Source of the DNA: Hyphomicrobiales bacterium
GTDB taxonomy: Bacteria; Pseudomonadota; Alphaproteobacteria; Rhizobiales; Methyloligellaceae
Direction of reading: 5' to 3'
NCBI GenBank assembly: GCA_021775575.1
Contig: JAJFHO010000011.1
Span: 1 to 41,266 of the forward strand
DNA length: 41,266 nucleotides
Shown: positions 6,910 to 14,875 of the stretch, piece after piece
How positions within the stretch are numbered: the stretch's first letter is position 1
Layout of the letters: the number at the start of each line of letters is the position of its first letter
The notes under the pieces: model-generated
Database searches by the model: none
What the model saw: only the letters and a program-made list of their open reading frames with translations
Told to the model about the DNA's origin: nothing
Made by a program: the position numbers and the translations under genes

Positions 6910-8052
6910 TTAGCGGGATTGATTGGCGGTCGTGTCTGTTCCGTCATAGCCGAAGCGTTTGAAATAGGCCGCCCAGCGTTTGCGCACGAGTGTCCGTTTT
7001 TCTTCGGGCAATTCATAGACATTGGTTTGGTATTCGCGTGTCCCGGACAGATAGCTGTCGACGGCCTCCTCGGCACGCGAAAAATCACCAAGATCGAGCC
7101 GCGCGTAGATCGACTTCATGACGGCCTTGGGGTCGGCGACCAGCGCCTCATAGGTGATTTCGGTGAGCTGCTCGTCAGGAATCAGCTTCCGGTCCTCCTC
7201 ATAGCGCTTGAACAGAACGGAGAATGTATCCAGCACATAGTCTTCCAGCCAGGGCTCGTCATTCGGTGGATGCTCCAGTCCCTGCACCGAGGTCATGGTT
7301 TTCCAAAGGCGCATGGTGGAGGGAAATACGGTCATCGGATCACGGGTGATATGAATGAAGCGGGCGTCGGGGAACATTTCGAGCAGGGTCGCGACGCGTG
7401 CCGTGTTCTGTGGCGATTTGAGGATCAGTGGCTTGCGGCAGCGGTAGGAGACGCGCCGAAAAAACCAGAGAAAGCCTTCGCGCCAGCGCCGCTTGTCCTC
7501 GGCAGGCAAGTCCCGCAAATCGAGATGCGAGTGATCGATGGGACCGCGGCGCGGCAGCGCCCAGGCGACATAGATCGACGGCAGGCCGAAATTGCAGAGC
7601 GCGAATTCCTCTTCCTGCGGCCGGTCGGTGCCGACGGCGACATCGTCCATCGGGCGCTTCTCGGGCTGCACCAGTCCAAAGCCGAAGCGGGCCAGAGGGC
7701 CAGTCAGCAGAAAATGGTTCGGGAAGATGCATTCATAGGTTGTCGGGTAGCCGAATTCAGGGTCGCAAGCCAGAAGATCGTGCAAATAGGTAGTACCGGT
7801 ACGCCAGTGGCCGAGCACAAAAATCGGCGGATGCTCAATCTTGTAATCCGCTATTCGCCGGCCATAGACCGCTTCCGACAGCCGGTACAAGAGCGAATTG
7901 AGCGGCGTCAGAAGGCTGACGGTTATGATCTGCGGCAGGCAATTCCAAGTGAAGCGAAAATCGTTTTTCTTGAGCAGGTTATACCAGGCACCAAAGCGCA
8001 TCCCGTGCCAGAAATAAAGCACCATGCCCGCATATTTTTCCCGTCTTAACAT
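6910..8052 (-). CDS. Sulfotransferase family protein
   Basis: A 380-residue PAPS-dependent sulfotransferase-fold protein. The 5'-phosphosulfate loop is FVLGHWRTGTTYLHDLL (residues 78-94) and the 3'-phosphate site is FIHITRDPMTVFPS (residues 232-245), both in the expected order and spacing. The N-terminal 60 residues hold a hydrophobic stretch (LPQIITVSLLTPLNSLLY) that may touch the membrane. The acceptor cannot be read from the sequence; bacterial members of this subfamily often act on lipids or small hydrophobic molecules. No ribosome site is obvious before the ATG. It lies 68 bp downstream of the SDR–FAD oxidase gene on the same strand, so the two may form an operon. Confidence 0.8.
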   Translation of the reverse strand: MLRREKYAGMVLYFWHGMRFGAWYNLLKKNDFRFTWNCLPQIITVSLLTPLNSLLYRLSEAVYGRRIADYKIEHPPIFVLGHWRTGTTYLHDLLACDPEFGYPTTYECIFPNHFLLTGPLARFGFGLVQPEKRPMDDVAVGTDRPQEEEFALCNFGLPSIYVAWALPRRGPIDHSHLDLRDLPAEDKRRWREGFLWFFRRVSYRCRKPLILKSPQNTARVATLLEMFPDARFIHITRDPMTVFPSTMRLWKTMTSVQGLEHPPNDEPWLEDYVLDTFSVLFKRYEEDRKLIPDEQLTEITYEALVADPKAVMKSIYARLDLGDFSRAEEAVDSYLSGTREYQTNVYELPEEKRTLVRKRWAAYFKRFGYDGTDTTANQSR

Positions 8053-8120
8053 AAGGAGGCTTTCTGTGCGTTGTCCTGATCCGGAATGGCGATAGGTGAG
8101 TGCCCGCGGCAGCGGCGGTA

Positions 8121-10400
8121 TCAGTCGTCGGCGGAAGCGGCGGCCTGGGCGTCCTTGCCCAGCTCCCCGGATGTCCCGCCGGCGCCCAGGAATTCGTCGA
8201 AATAACTGTTGAGCAACCGGTCATTCGGGTCGCGCGCGCGGCGCGCGGCCTCAAACTCATTCAGCCGTTTTCCAAACGCTTTTTGCACCTGACCGGCGTT
8301 CAGATGCTTGGTCTGGTTGAGCATCGGCATACCACCATGTTCACTGCAGAAATTGTTATACTCCTTCAAGAAGTCGTCCCATCCTTCCCCTCCTGTCGCA
8401 GCCGGGTCGATGCTTATCACGGTTCCATCATGGGTGTAGGACAGTAAAGCGTTGCGGTCCTGAACGATGCGGTATCCGACGGCGGGAAGGTCGCAGCGAT
8501 AGCCCGTGCGTTCGTCATAGTCATGGCAGAATTTAAAATAGCCTTCCAATATGTCAAAAAATTTCTTCTCGTTGAAAGACCACATGCTGAAGACATATTT
8601 CACCGGTCCGGGATTATCGGGGTAGCGAATAATCTGTGCGTCGGGCCGGGTATGCTCGCCGCGTATGAACCACGACATTCCTCTGCGCATGATGCGGTGA
8701 AAGGCGCCGATCAGAGCATTCTCGATGGCGACGCTGGGCGATATGCGTTTTATCGCCAATACAAGCAAGGGGCCCCATTTGCGCCAGAAGGCATTTCGCA
8801 GCGCCCAGCCAAACGCTCCGCCACGCGCTTCCACGTCCGGCACCTCGCGGCGAAGCTCCACGACAATTCTGTCCGCGAAGGGAAAAAAATACATCATGAG
8901 AGCGTAATTCTGCGCGACCAGATTTGGCACGGCATCGCGGAGTTCGGCGAGCGTATAGATGCGGTGCTCGACGAAAACGGCAGTCATCGGTTTAACGCGC
9001 AGCGTCACCTCGGCGACGATCCCGAGCAGCCCGTAGCTTGAACGCAAGAGCCGTATCTCCTCGGGATGTTCTTTTTCCGTGTAGCTGTGGACGCTTCCAT
9101 CGGGATGTACGACCTTCATGCCCGTCACATAGGAACTTATCTGCCCGTAGCGCGAACTCTCGATCAGCGAGCTGTCCTTGGTGGTGGCGCAGGCCATTGC
9201 TCCAAGCGTGACATTGCCGATCTCCGTATTGACATGGAATTGGAGACCGCGGCGCGCCAGCTCCTCCGCCACGTCGATATAGATCGCGCCGGCTTGCGCC
9301 GTCACGGTGTCCTCACCGATCTCCACTATTTTTGTCATCCCGGTCATATCGACCATCGTGCCTTTATCGTCCGCCGAACAGCGGGCCGGTGAGTGGAGGG
9401 TGCCGACCGCGCGAACAGGCGCGGGATATTGGTCAGTGTCCTTTACAACGCGAACGATATCGTCAAGCGTCTCTGGCCGGACGATTATTTCGGGCCGATA
9501 GGTCAGGCCGCCTTCCCAATTGGAAACTTCGCCCGATGCGGAGACAACCGCGTGGCTCTTGCGTTGACCTGAGGCCGGCCCCCGCAGTTTCAAAAGCCAA
9601 GCGATGAAGGGCACGAGCGCGAAATGCGGCGTGAGTTTCATTGCCAGCGCGGAGACCATGTTAAAGACCCCGGGGATGATCAGCCGGCGGCCGGCGAGGA
9701 ATTTGTCCGTGGCGTAACGCGCCACATCTACCGGGTCCTGCAAGCCGAGGAATTTGATGTAATAGGCGGTTTCGGCACCCATCCGGCTGTGGAATTCGGT
9801 TTTTACCGGCCCGCATGCGAGAACGCCAACTTTCACGCCGGTTCCCGATGTTTCATACGCCAGCGCCGCGCTGAGCGAATTCACATAGGCCTTGGAAGCG
9901 TAATAGGCGGCTTGGTATGGACCTGGCGTCATACCCGCCATGGACGACACGTTGAGTATGCCGCCGCGCCCCGCTTCGACCATTCCGGGAAGAAACCGGC
10001 TTGCCAGGTCAGTAAGGACGCGGATATTGAGGTCCACCATATTGAGCGTTTGTTCCCGCTCTATCTCGGCGAAATAGCCGGCGAGCCCGTAGCCGGCATT
10101 GTTGACCAGATATTCGACGAAAAGACCCTGGTCGCGTACAGCCGCCTCCACCGCTTCGCAGCCGTCCCCCGCGGTCAGGTCGGCTTCCAGCGTGTAAATA
10201 TCAACTCCGGTCTTTTCAGTGAGGGTCGCGGCCAGCGCGTCGAGCTCCTTTCGCGTCCTGGCAACCAGCATCAGCGAATGGCCCCGGCGTGCGAACTCGT
10301 CCGCAAACCCCAGTCCTATCCCCTTGGTTGCGCCGGTGATCAAAGTCACGGGTTTCCGGTCGCTCTTCCGGCTTTCCGGACCATCCTCCTTCTTGCTCAT
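8121..10400 (-). CDS. Fusion of a short-chain dehydrogenase and a GULO/ALO-type FAD-linked oxidase
   Basis: A 759-residue two-domain protein. Residues 16-250 are a classical SDR: TGATKGIG (22-29), VNNAG (99-103), serines at 152-153 and YYASK with Tyr166 and Lys170. Residues about 300-480 form a PCMH-type FAD-binding domain (RPETLDDIVRVV, AVGTLHSPARCS, then TEIGNVTLGAMACATT), followed by an aldonolactone-oxidase-like C-terminal half to about residue 745. The link region (250-295) contains a hydrophobic stretch, FALVPFIAWLLKL, that could be a membrane anchor. ATG at 10400 has a good ribosome site (GGAGAAAG). One polypeptide may therefore carry out two successive redox steps on one substrate. 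It is divergent from a flavin monooxygenase gene and shares an upstream region full of inverted repeats. Both domains are read with confidence; the substrate is unknown. Confidence 0.85.
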   Translation of the reverse strand: MSKKEDGPESRKSDRKPVTLITGATKGIGLGFADEFARRGHSLMLVARTRKELDALAATLTEKTGVDIYTLEADLTAGDGCEAVEAAVRDQGLFVEYLVNNAGYGLAGYFAEIEREQTLNMVDLNIRVLTDLASRFLPGMVEAGRGGILNVSSMAGMTPGPYQAAYYASKAYVNSLSAALAYETSGTGVKVGVLACGPVKTEFHSRMGAETAYYIKFLGLQDPVDVARYATDKFLAGRRLIIPGVFNMVSALAMKLTPHFALVPFIAWLLKLRGPASGQRKSHAVVSASGEVSNWEGGLTYRPEIIVRPETLDDIVRVVKDTDQYPAPVRAVGTLHSPARCSADDKGTMVDMTGMTKIVEIGEDTVTAQAGAIYIDVAEELARRGLQFHVNTEIGNVTLGAMACATTKDSSLIESSRYGQISSYVTGMKVVHPDGSVHSYTEKEHPEEIRLLRSSYGLLGIVAEVTLRVKPMTAVFVEHRIYTLAELRDAVPNLVAQNYALMMYFFPFADRIVVELRREVPDVEARGGAFGWALRNAFWRKWGPLLVLAIKRISPSVAIENALIGAFHRIMRRGMSWFIRGEHTRPDAQIIRYPDNPGPVKYVFSMWSFNEKKFFDILEGYFKFCHDYDERTGYRCDLPAVGYRIVQDRNALLSYTHDGTVISIDPAATGGEGWDDFLKEYNNFCSEHGGMPMLNQTKHLNAGQVQKAFGKRLNEFEAARRARDPNDRLLNSYFDEFLGAGGTSGELGKDAQAAASADD

Positions 10401-10434
10401 TCTTTCTCCATGCAGGAACCCGTAACCGGCAAAT

Positions 10435-10458
10435 AGTCACTGTGACACAATAGTGACT
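10435..10458. promoter_or_regulatory. Repeated GTCAC/GTGAC half-sites in the divergent promoter region
   Basis: AGTCAC-T-GTGAC is a perfect palindrome with a one-base centre, and a third half-site GTGACT follows ten bases after the centre (AGTCAC and GTGACT are also perfect inverted arms). It sits about 35 bp upstream of the SDR–FAD fusion gene, in the gap shared with the monooxygenase gene, and looks like an operator. Confidence 0.4.
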
Positions 10459-10468
10459 CCCCTCAACG

Positions 10469-10480
10469 CATACGAGTATG
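10469..10480. promoter_or_regulatory. CATAC-GA-GTATG palindrome
   Basis: A perfect inverted repeat with five-base arms and two-base centre lies 11 bp from the GTCAC cluster in the same divergent gap. It may be a second operator or part of a promoter. No regulator gene is adjacent. Confidence 0.3.
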
Positions 10481-10614
10481 AGATATTCTTTTGCGTTGGC
10501 AATTGCATATATAGAAGGGACCGGGGCGAGCGGTCGGAGTTGCTATCGTATTTGCCCGAGGCGTAAGAGGGCACCCTACATAGTGGGTTCCGCAAAGTAG
10601 GTAAAGTAGAGGTC

Positions 10615-12015
10615 ATGGAACAGTCGGCGGGTGAGGTGAAGTATTGCATTATCGGTGCTGGCGCATCGGGACTTGCGGTAGCAAAGAACTTCAGACAGCG
10701 TGGAATTCCATTCGATTGCATTGAGCGCGAAAGCGAAGTCGGCGGTCTCTGGAACGAAGCGACAGGCGCGGGCCGCGTTTACAAGTCGACCCATATGGTG
10801 TCCTCCAAGGAGTTCACCGCGTTCGACGATTATCCGATGCCCGACGACTATCCGCTCTACCCCAATCACAAGCAGGCCATGGCCTATCTGCATGACTATG
10901 CGGATCATTTTGGCATTCTCGACGCCGTTGAGCTTAATACGTCGGTTGAGTCGCTTGAGCGATGGGATGACGGCTGGAAGGTGCAGATTGCCGGAGAGCG
11001 CACGCCACGCAAATATGCCGGCGTGGTAATCGCTAACGGTCATCATGAGATTCCGCGGATGCCGGATATTCCCGGTCGTTTTACCGGCGAGTTTCTGCAC
11101 AGTGTCGCGTATCGGCATCCTTCGCAACTCGCTGGAAAACGGGTGCTGGTCGTGGGCGCGGGCAATTCCGGCGGCGACATCGCCGTCGATGCGGTCCATC
11201 ATGCGAAGTCGACCTATCACAGCATGCGCCGCGGCTATTATTTCGTCCCGAGATTCCTGCTCGGCATTCCGATCGACGACGTCATCGATTTCGTCGAAAA
11301 GTTCCGGTTGCCGCGCTGGTTGCGCCAGCGCATGTTTGGCCTCGGCTATCTCTTGGCCGTAGGTCCGAATTGGCGCTACGGACTGCCGACCCCCGAGCAT
11401 CGCATTCTCGACACCCATCCGACCGTCAATTCGGAATTGCCTGTAATGGTTGCCGAAGGCCGCCTGACAATCAAACCCGACATAACCGGGTTTTCAGGCT
11501 CGCGCGTTTCCTTTGCCGACGGCAGTGAGGTGGATGTGGATTTGGTGGTTGCCGCGACCGGCTTCATTCCGCAATTTCCGTTCTTCGACCAGTCGCAGTT
11601 CTTCGACGATGCGCGCCGGCCCAAACTGCAGCTGAATGTCTTCCATCCCGAGTGGGATGATCTGTTCGTCGTCGGCTTGATAAACGCCAATGGCAGCATG
11701 TGGCGGGTCGCCGACTACCAGGCGCAGCTGGTTTCCGGATTTATCCAGACTTGCGAGTCCGCGCCGCAGCGCGCGCGCGCCTTCCGCACCCGAATCGCCG
11801 CGGCCGACCGGCGCGAGCGGTCGAAACGGTTTCTCCAGACCGAAAGGCACAGGCTGGAAGTCGACTATCACGGCTATAGCCGTCTTCTGAAAAGACTGGC
11901 CCGCAAACTGGCCGCGCTGACGGTCCGGCAGGATGCCGCCGCCAAGCCGGCGATCAATGAAGACCTGAACGATGGAAATATGGAGACGGAAGCCAAGCGC
12001 ATGCGCGCGGCCTGA
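10615..12015 (+). CDS. Flavin-containing monooxygenase (FMO/Baeyer-Villiger type)
   Basis: A 466-residue class B flavoprotein monooxygenase. It has the FAD-binding loop IIGAGASGLAVAK (residues 12-24), the FMO identifying motif FTGEFLHSVAY (F156, G158, H162, Y166) and the NADPH loop VVGAGNSGGDIA (179-190), then VVAATGFIPQFPF near residue 320. Such enzymes insert one oxygen atom into a soft nucleophile or ketone using NADPH and O2; the substrate cannot be told. The length is usual for bacterial FMOs. The last 40 residues are charged and poorly conserved. It is divergent from the SDR–FAD fusion gene, and a strong hairpin follows its stop codon. Confidence 0.85.
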   Translation: MEQSAGEVKYCIIGAGASGLAVAKNFRQRGIPFDCIERESEVGGLWNEATGAGRVYKSTHMVSSKEFTAFDDYPMPDDYPLYPNHKQAMAYLHDYADHFGILDAVELNTSVESLERWDDGWKVQIAGERTPRKYAGVVIANGHHEIPRMPDIPGRFTGEFLHSVAYRHPSQLAGKRVLVVGAGNSGGDIAVDAVHHAKSTYHSMRRGYYFVPRFLLGIPIDDVIDFVEKFRLPRWLRQRMFGLGYLLAVGPNWRYGLPTPEHRILDTHPTVNSELPVMVAEGRLTIKPDITGFSGSRVSFADGSEVDVDLVVAATGFIPQFPFFDQSQFFDDARRPKLQLNVFHPEWDDLFVVGLINANGSMWRVADYQAQLVSGFIQTCESAPQRARAFRTRIAAADRRERSKRFLQTERHRLEVDYHGYSRLLKRLARKLAALTVRQDAAAKPAINEDLNDGNMETEAKRMRAA

Positions 12016-12041
12016 CTTTAACCCGCATCCAGACAAGACTT

Positions 12042-12066
12042 GAGGCGGAGCAATATGCTCCGCCTC
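12042..12066. terminator. Strong hairpin between convergent genes
   Basis: GAGGCGGAGC and GCTCCGCCTC form a perfect ten-base stem with a five-base AATAT loop, followed on the forward strand by TTCTCGTTC. It lies 27 bp after the monooxygenase stop and before the convergent VWA gene end, so it is best read as the monooxygenase terminator and possibly serves both. Confidence 0.75.
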
Positions 12067-12076
12067 TTCTCGTTCG

Positions 12077-12094
12077 CCGGTTCGTTTGAACCGG
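12077..12094. terminator. Second hairpin between convergent genes
   Basis: CCGGTTC-GTTT-GAACCGG is a perfect seven-base stem with a four-base loop, 11 bp after the first hairpin and 19 bp from the VWA stop. It probably helps to end the leftward transcript, although no T-run is obvious. Confidence 0.5.
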
Positions 12095-12112
12095 ACTTCG
12101 CCTTGCGAAGAC

Positions 12113-14251
12113 CTACCGGGGGGGCAGGGGCTCGAGGGAGGAAGCCGTTTTCGCAAGCCGCACGAGATTTATGAATTCCGCGCGGTAGCCGAATTCGTCT
12201 GCGCCCTTGGCGCCCTGGGCCATGGCGATCACGTCGTTATAATTGTAGGCGCCGGTATAGCGTCCGCCTTTGAGGATCTGGCCGAAAGCGGCGACAGCGG
12301 TAGCGAAACGGGCATCCGTTGATGCCGCCGCCACGCTTCCATGTTCGATATTGCGCCCGATTGGCGTCGTGATCAGCTTGCTCTTGTCTTGGCCGGGCAG
12401 CTTGTAGCGGATTTTCAGGAATGCATATTCCTCGCTCTTGCCACCGGCCGCGGGCAACGGTTTCACTGTCTCATACCGCAGACCGTCCACCAGCTTGCTG
12501 GCGTTACCCGTCGGCGTGATTTCATAGATCGCCGTAACCGTGTGACCGGCGCCGATATCGCCGGCATCGACCTTGTCGTTATTGAAGTCTTCCCGTTTGA
12601 GCATCCTGGTCTCGTAACCAATCAGCCGGTATTCGGCGACGGCGCGCGGATTGAATTCGATCTGCATCTTCACATCCTTGGCGATTGTGAAAAGCGTCGA
12701 ACCGGCTTCTTCGACCAGAACCTTGCGCGCCTCTCCGAGCGTGTCGATATAGGCGGCATTGCCGTTGCCGTTCTGAGCAAGCGTTTGCATCAGCGCGTCG
12801 TTATAATTGCCCCTGCCGAAGCCCAGGACCGAAAGCGTAATGCCGCTCTCGCGCTGACGCTCGATAAAGCTCTTCAACTCGTCACGATTGGTGATACCGA
12901 CATTGAAATCGCCGTCCGTTGCGAGAATGACCCGGTTCACGCCCTTCTTGTCGAAGCTCTGCCGTGCAAGCGCATAAGCCTGCCGGATGCCTTCCGCGCC
13001 GGCCGTCGAGCCGCGCGAGGACAGGCTGTCGAGCGCACGCACGATCTTTGCCTTGTCCTTGACCTTGGTCGGTTCAAGCGCCGTACCGGCATTGCCGGCA
13101 TAGGTGACGATCGCGACTGTATCCTCGGGGTCGAGGCTTTCCAGCAGGAGCTTCATCGAAATGATGACCAGCGGCAGCTTGTTCGGAGCGTTCATCGATC
13201 CCGACGTGTCGAGCAGGAACACAAGGTTCGACGCCGGTTTCTGTTCGGGCTTGAACTCGAATCCGGCGATGCCGATATGGACAAGCTTTCGCTCCGCGGC
13301 CCAGGGCGCGGGCATCACAGAAACATGCGCCTTGAAGGGGGCCGCGCGGTCGGCGGGCGGACCGTAACTATAGGGGAAATAATTGATCATCTCCTCGATG
13401 CGGACCGCATCCTTCTGCGGCAAGACATTGTTGTTCAGTGAAGCCCGAATGAAGGCGTAGGAGGCGGTATCGACGTCGGTGGAGAATGTCGAAACCGGCT
13501 GCTGGCTCACGACATTGACCGGGTTGGCGTCAACGCTCTCAAAACGGTCCCGGCCCTGATCCTGATAAGTGCCGCGGTGTGACGGGTCGCGCAGCGCGGC
13601 GCTCTGGTCCAGATGCAGTGCGCCGGGCGCGATTTGCCGCATCGCGACTGCGGGCGGCGCCGGCTGAGAAGCGACTCTCTGCTGTCCCGCCAATCTGCCG
13701 TCCTTCCCGATTTCAAGCGTTCCGACTCTCATTCTGGCGTCGGAATCCTTTTTTGCCCGCGCGACCTTCGTCGTTGTGCTTTCGGCCTCCCGGACTATCG
13801 GTTGGCGGTCGTGCTCGGCCTTGGCTATTTTCGTCTTTTCCTGCCCCAACTGCTGCCGAAGGGCATCCTTAAACGGTGTCGGCGTCAGTGTAGGAGCTTT
13901 CGTGGTGGGCGTGACCGGCGCAGGTGCAGGCTGCACACCGGTCCGCGTATCGCGAAGGCCGGTCTGGATATATGTGGCGCTCAGAACTGCCAGTGCGAGC
14001 ACGCCGAGGCTGGCGCCGCCCGCCAATGCGGATGAATGTTTCATGGGTCGTCTCCCGATAACTGTTTCGAACACAGCACGTGCTGTGTCCTTGAGACGAT
14101 CCGCGATGCCGGTTCCTTGGGAGGCCCGCGCCAAATTCTCATCATAGGCCGACATCGCCTGCGCAATTGCGGTGCGTTTGGCGCCCTTGCGCGCAACGAT
14201 GGGACCTTCCTGCGCGAAGGCCGCTTTCAGAATCTTGAGTTCGTCGGTCAT
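12113..14251 (-). CDS. Membrane VWA-domain protein with DUF3520-like tail, paired with an ECF sigma factor
   Basis: A 712-residue protein of the YfbK-like VWA group. I chose ATG 14251 because it overlaps the sigma factor stop as ATGA; an upstream in-frame start at 14305 lies inside the sigma gene. Order: a charged cytoplasmic segment of about 70 residues, one transmembrane helix (residues 73-95), a proline/threonine-rich linker, then a periplasmic part with the VWA domain carrying the metal site DTSGSMN (348-354), TDGDFNVG and GFGRGNYND, and a C-terminal DUF3520-like region (EFNPRAVAEYRLIGYE, then GHTVTAIYEITPTG). The N-terminal segment sits where a transmembrane anti-sigma factor would have its sigma-binding domain. 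A role in controlling the neighbouring sigma factor is inference. Confidence 0.85.
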   Translation of the reverse strand: MTDELKILKAAFAQEGPIVARKGAKRTAIAQAMSAYDENLARASQGTGIADRLKDTARAVFETVIGRRPMKHSSALAGGASLGVLALAVLSATYIQTGLRDTRTGVQPAPAPVTPTTKAPTLTPTPFKDALRQQLGQEKTKIAKAEHDRQPIVREAESTTTKVARAKKDSDARMRVGTLEIGKDGRLAGQQRVASQPAPPAVAMRQIAPGALHLDQSAALRDPSHRGTYQDQGRDRFESVDANPVNVVSQQPVSTFSTDVDTASYAFIRASLNNNVLPQKDAVRIEEMINYFPYSYGPPADRAAPFKAHVSVMPAPWAAERKLVHIGIAGFEFKPEQKPASNLVFLLDTSGSMNAPNKLPLVIISMKLLLESLDPEDTVAIVTYAGNAGTALEPTKVKDKAKIVRALDSLSSRGSTAGAEGIRQAYALARQSFDKKGVNRVILATDGDFNVGITNRDELKSFIERQRESGITLSVLGFGRGNYNDALMQTLAQNGNGNAAYIDTLGEARKVLVEEAGSTLFTIAKDVKMQIEFNPRAVAEYRLIGYETRMLKREDFNNDKVDAGDIGAGHTVTAIYEITPTGNASKLVDGLRYETVKPLPAAGGKSEEYAFLKIRYKLPGQDKSKLITTPIGRNIEHGSVAAASTDARFATAVAAFGQILKGGRYTGAYNYNDVIAMAQGAKGADEFGYRAEFINLVRLAKTASSLEPLPPR

Positions 14252-14781
14252 GACACCGGTTCCACCAGATTTTTCAGCTTCTTGCGGACTTCGTGCATAC
14301 GCCATGAAACGGTGCTCTCGGCACAGCCAAGCGCGCCCGCGGCGCTAGCGTGGCTGAGATTTTCAGCCAGCACGAGGATCGCGGTCTCCCGCAATTTTGG
14401 CTCCAGCGAAGCGACGGCGCCGTGCAGCCAGTCAAGCCGCATCGCATCATGCTCCCGGTCGGCGTCGTCCATTTCGCGAAAGACGGCGTAATTCTCCTGT
14501 AAGACCCGGGTCGATTTCTGTTTGCGGGCATGATCTCGGCAAGCGTTCACTACAACGCTGTAGAGCCAGGTCGTGAAGCGGCTCTTGCCGCGGAAGGTAC
14601 GAAGCCTGTTTGCAAGCGTGAGACAGACATCCTGCGCGATGTCTTCGGCATCCTCGACGGAGTGGGTAAAGCGGAACGCCACCCGGTAAGCAGTATCATA
14701 GTGCCGTTCCAGCAACTGCCGGAATGCTTCGCGGTCGCCACCGCCGGCTCTTTCGGCGAGATCGCTATCGTATATTTTCAT
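14248..14781 (-). CDS. ECF-family RNA polymerase sigma factor
   Basis: A 177-residue sigma factor with region 2 (YRVAFRFTHSVEDAEDIAQD, then TFRGKSRFTTWLYSVVVNAC, residues about 32-85) and region 4 helix-turn-helix (LRETAILVLAENLSHASAAG, then CAESTVSWRMHEVRKKL, about 130-171). This is the short two-domain ECF layout. It directs transcription of a stress or envelope regulon, which cannot be identified from here. Its stop overlaps the VWA gene start by four bases, so the two are translationally coupled. The ribosome site AGGAAGG just before the ATG can pair with an upstream arm. Confidence 0.92.
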   Translation of the reverse strand: MKIYDSDLAERAGGGDREAFRQLLERHYDTAYRVAFRFTHSVEDAEDIAQDVCLTLANRLRTFRGKSRFTTWLYSVVVNACRDHARKQKSTRVLQENYAVFREMDDADREHDAMRLDWLHGAVASLEPKLRETAILVLAENLSHASAAGALGCAESTVSWRMHEVRKKLKNLVEPVS

Positions 14782-14782
14782 G

Positions 14783-14809
14783 CCTTCCTGACTATTAGAC
14801 GCAGGAAAG
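14783..14809 (-). promoter_or_regulatory. Hairpin covering the ribosome-binding site of the ECF sigma gene
   Basis: Read on the transcribed strand, CTTTCCTG (14809-14802) pairs with CAGGAAGG (14790-14783) over eight positions including one U-G pair, with an 11-base loop. The second arm contains the Shine-Dalgarno sequence and ends one base before the ATG. It could limit translation until melted or bound. Confidence 0.35.
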
Positions 14810-14875
14810 ACGAGATTCCTTTGGCGGGCATCAAAAAAATTCAGCCTGGAATTATTTGGCGGCAGGTTTCCGGCT

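Noticed and set aside
14252-14305. Upstream start of the VWA protein
   Set aside because: It would lie inside the sigma factor gene; the ATGA overlap at 14248-14251 is the usual coupled arrangement.
14782-14875. GGAAT and CGTCTAAT as an autoregulated ECF promoter before the sigma gene
   Set aside because: The elements are only about 13 bases apart, shorter than the roughly 16 expected, so I do not claim a promoter.
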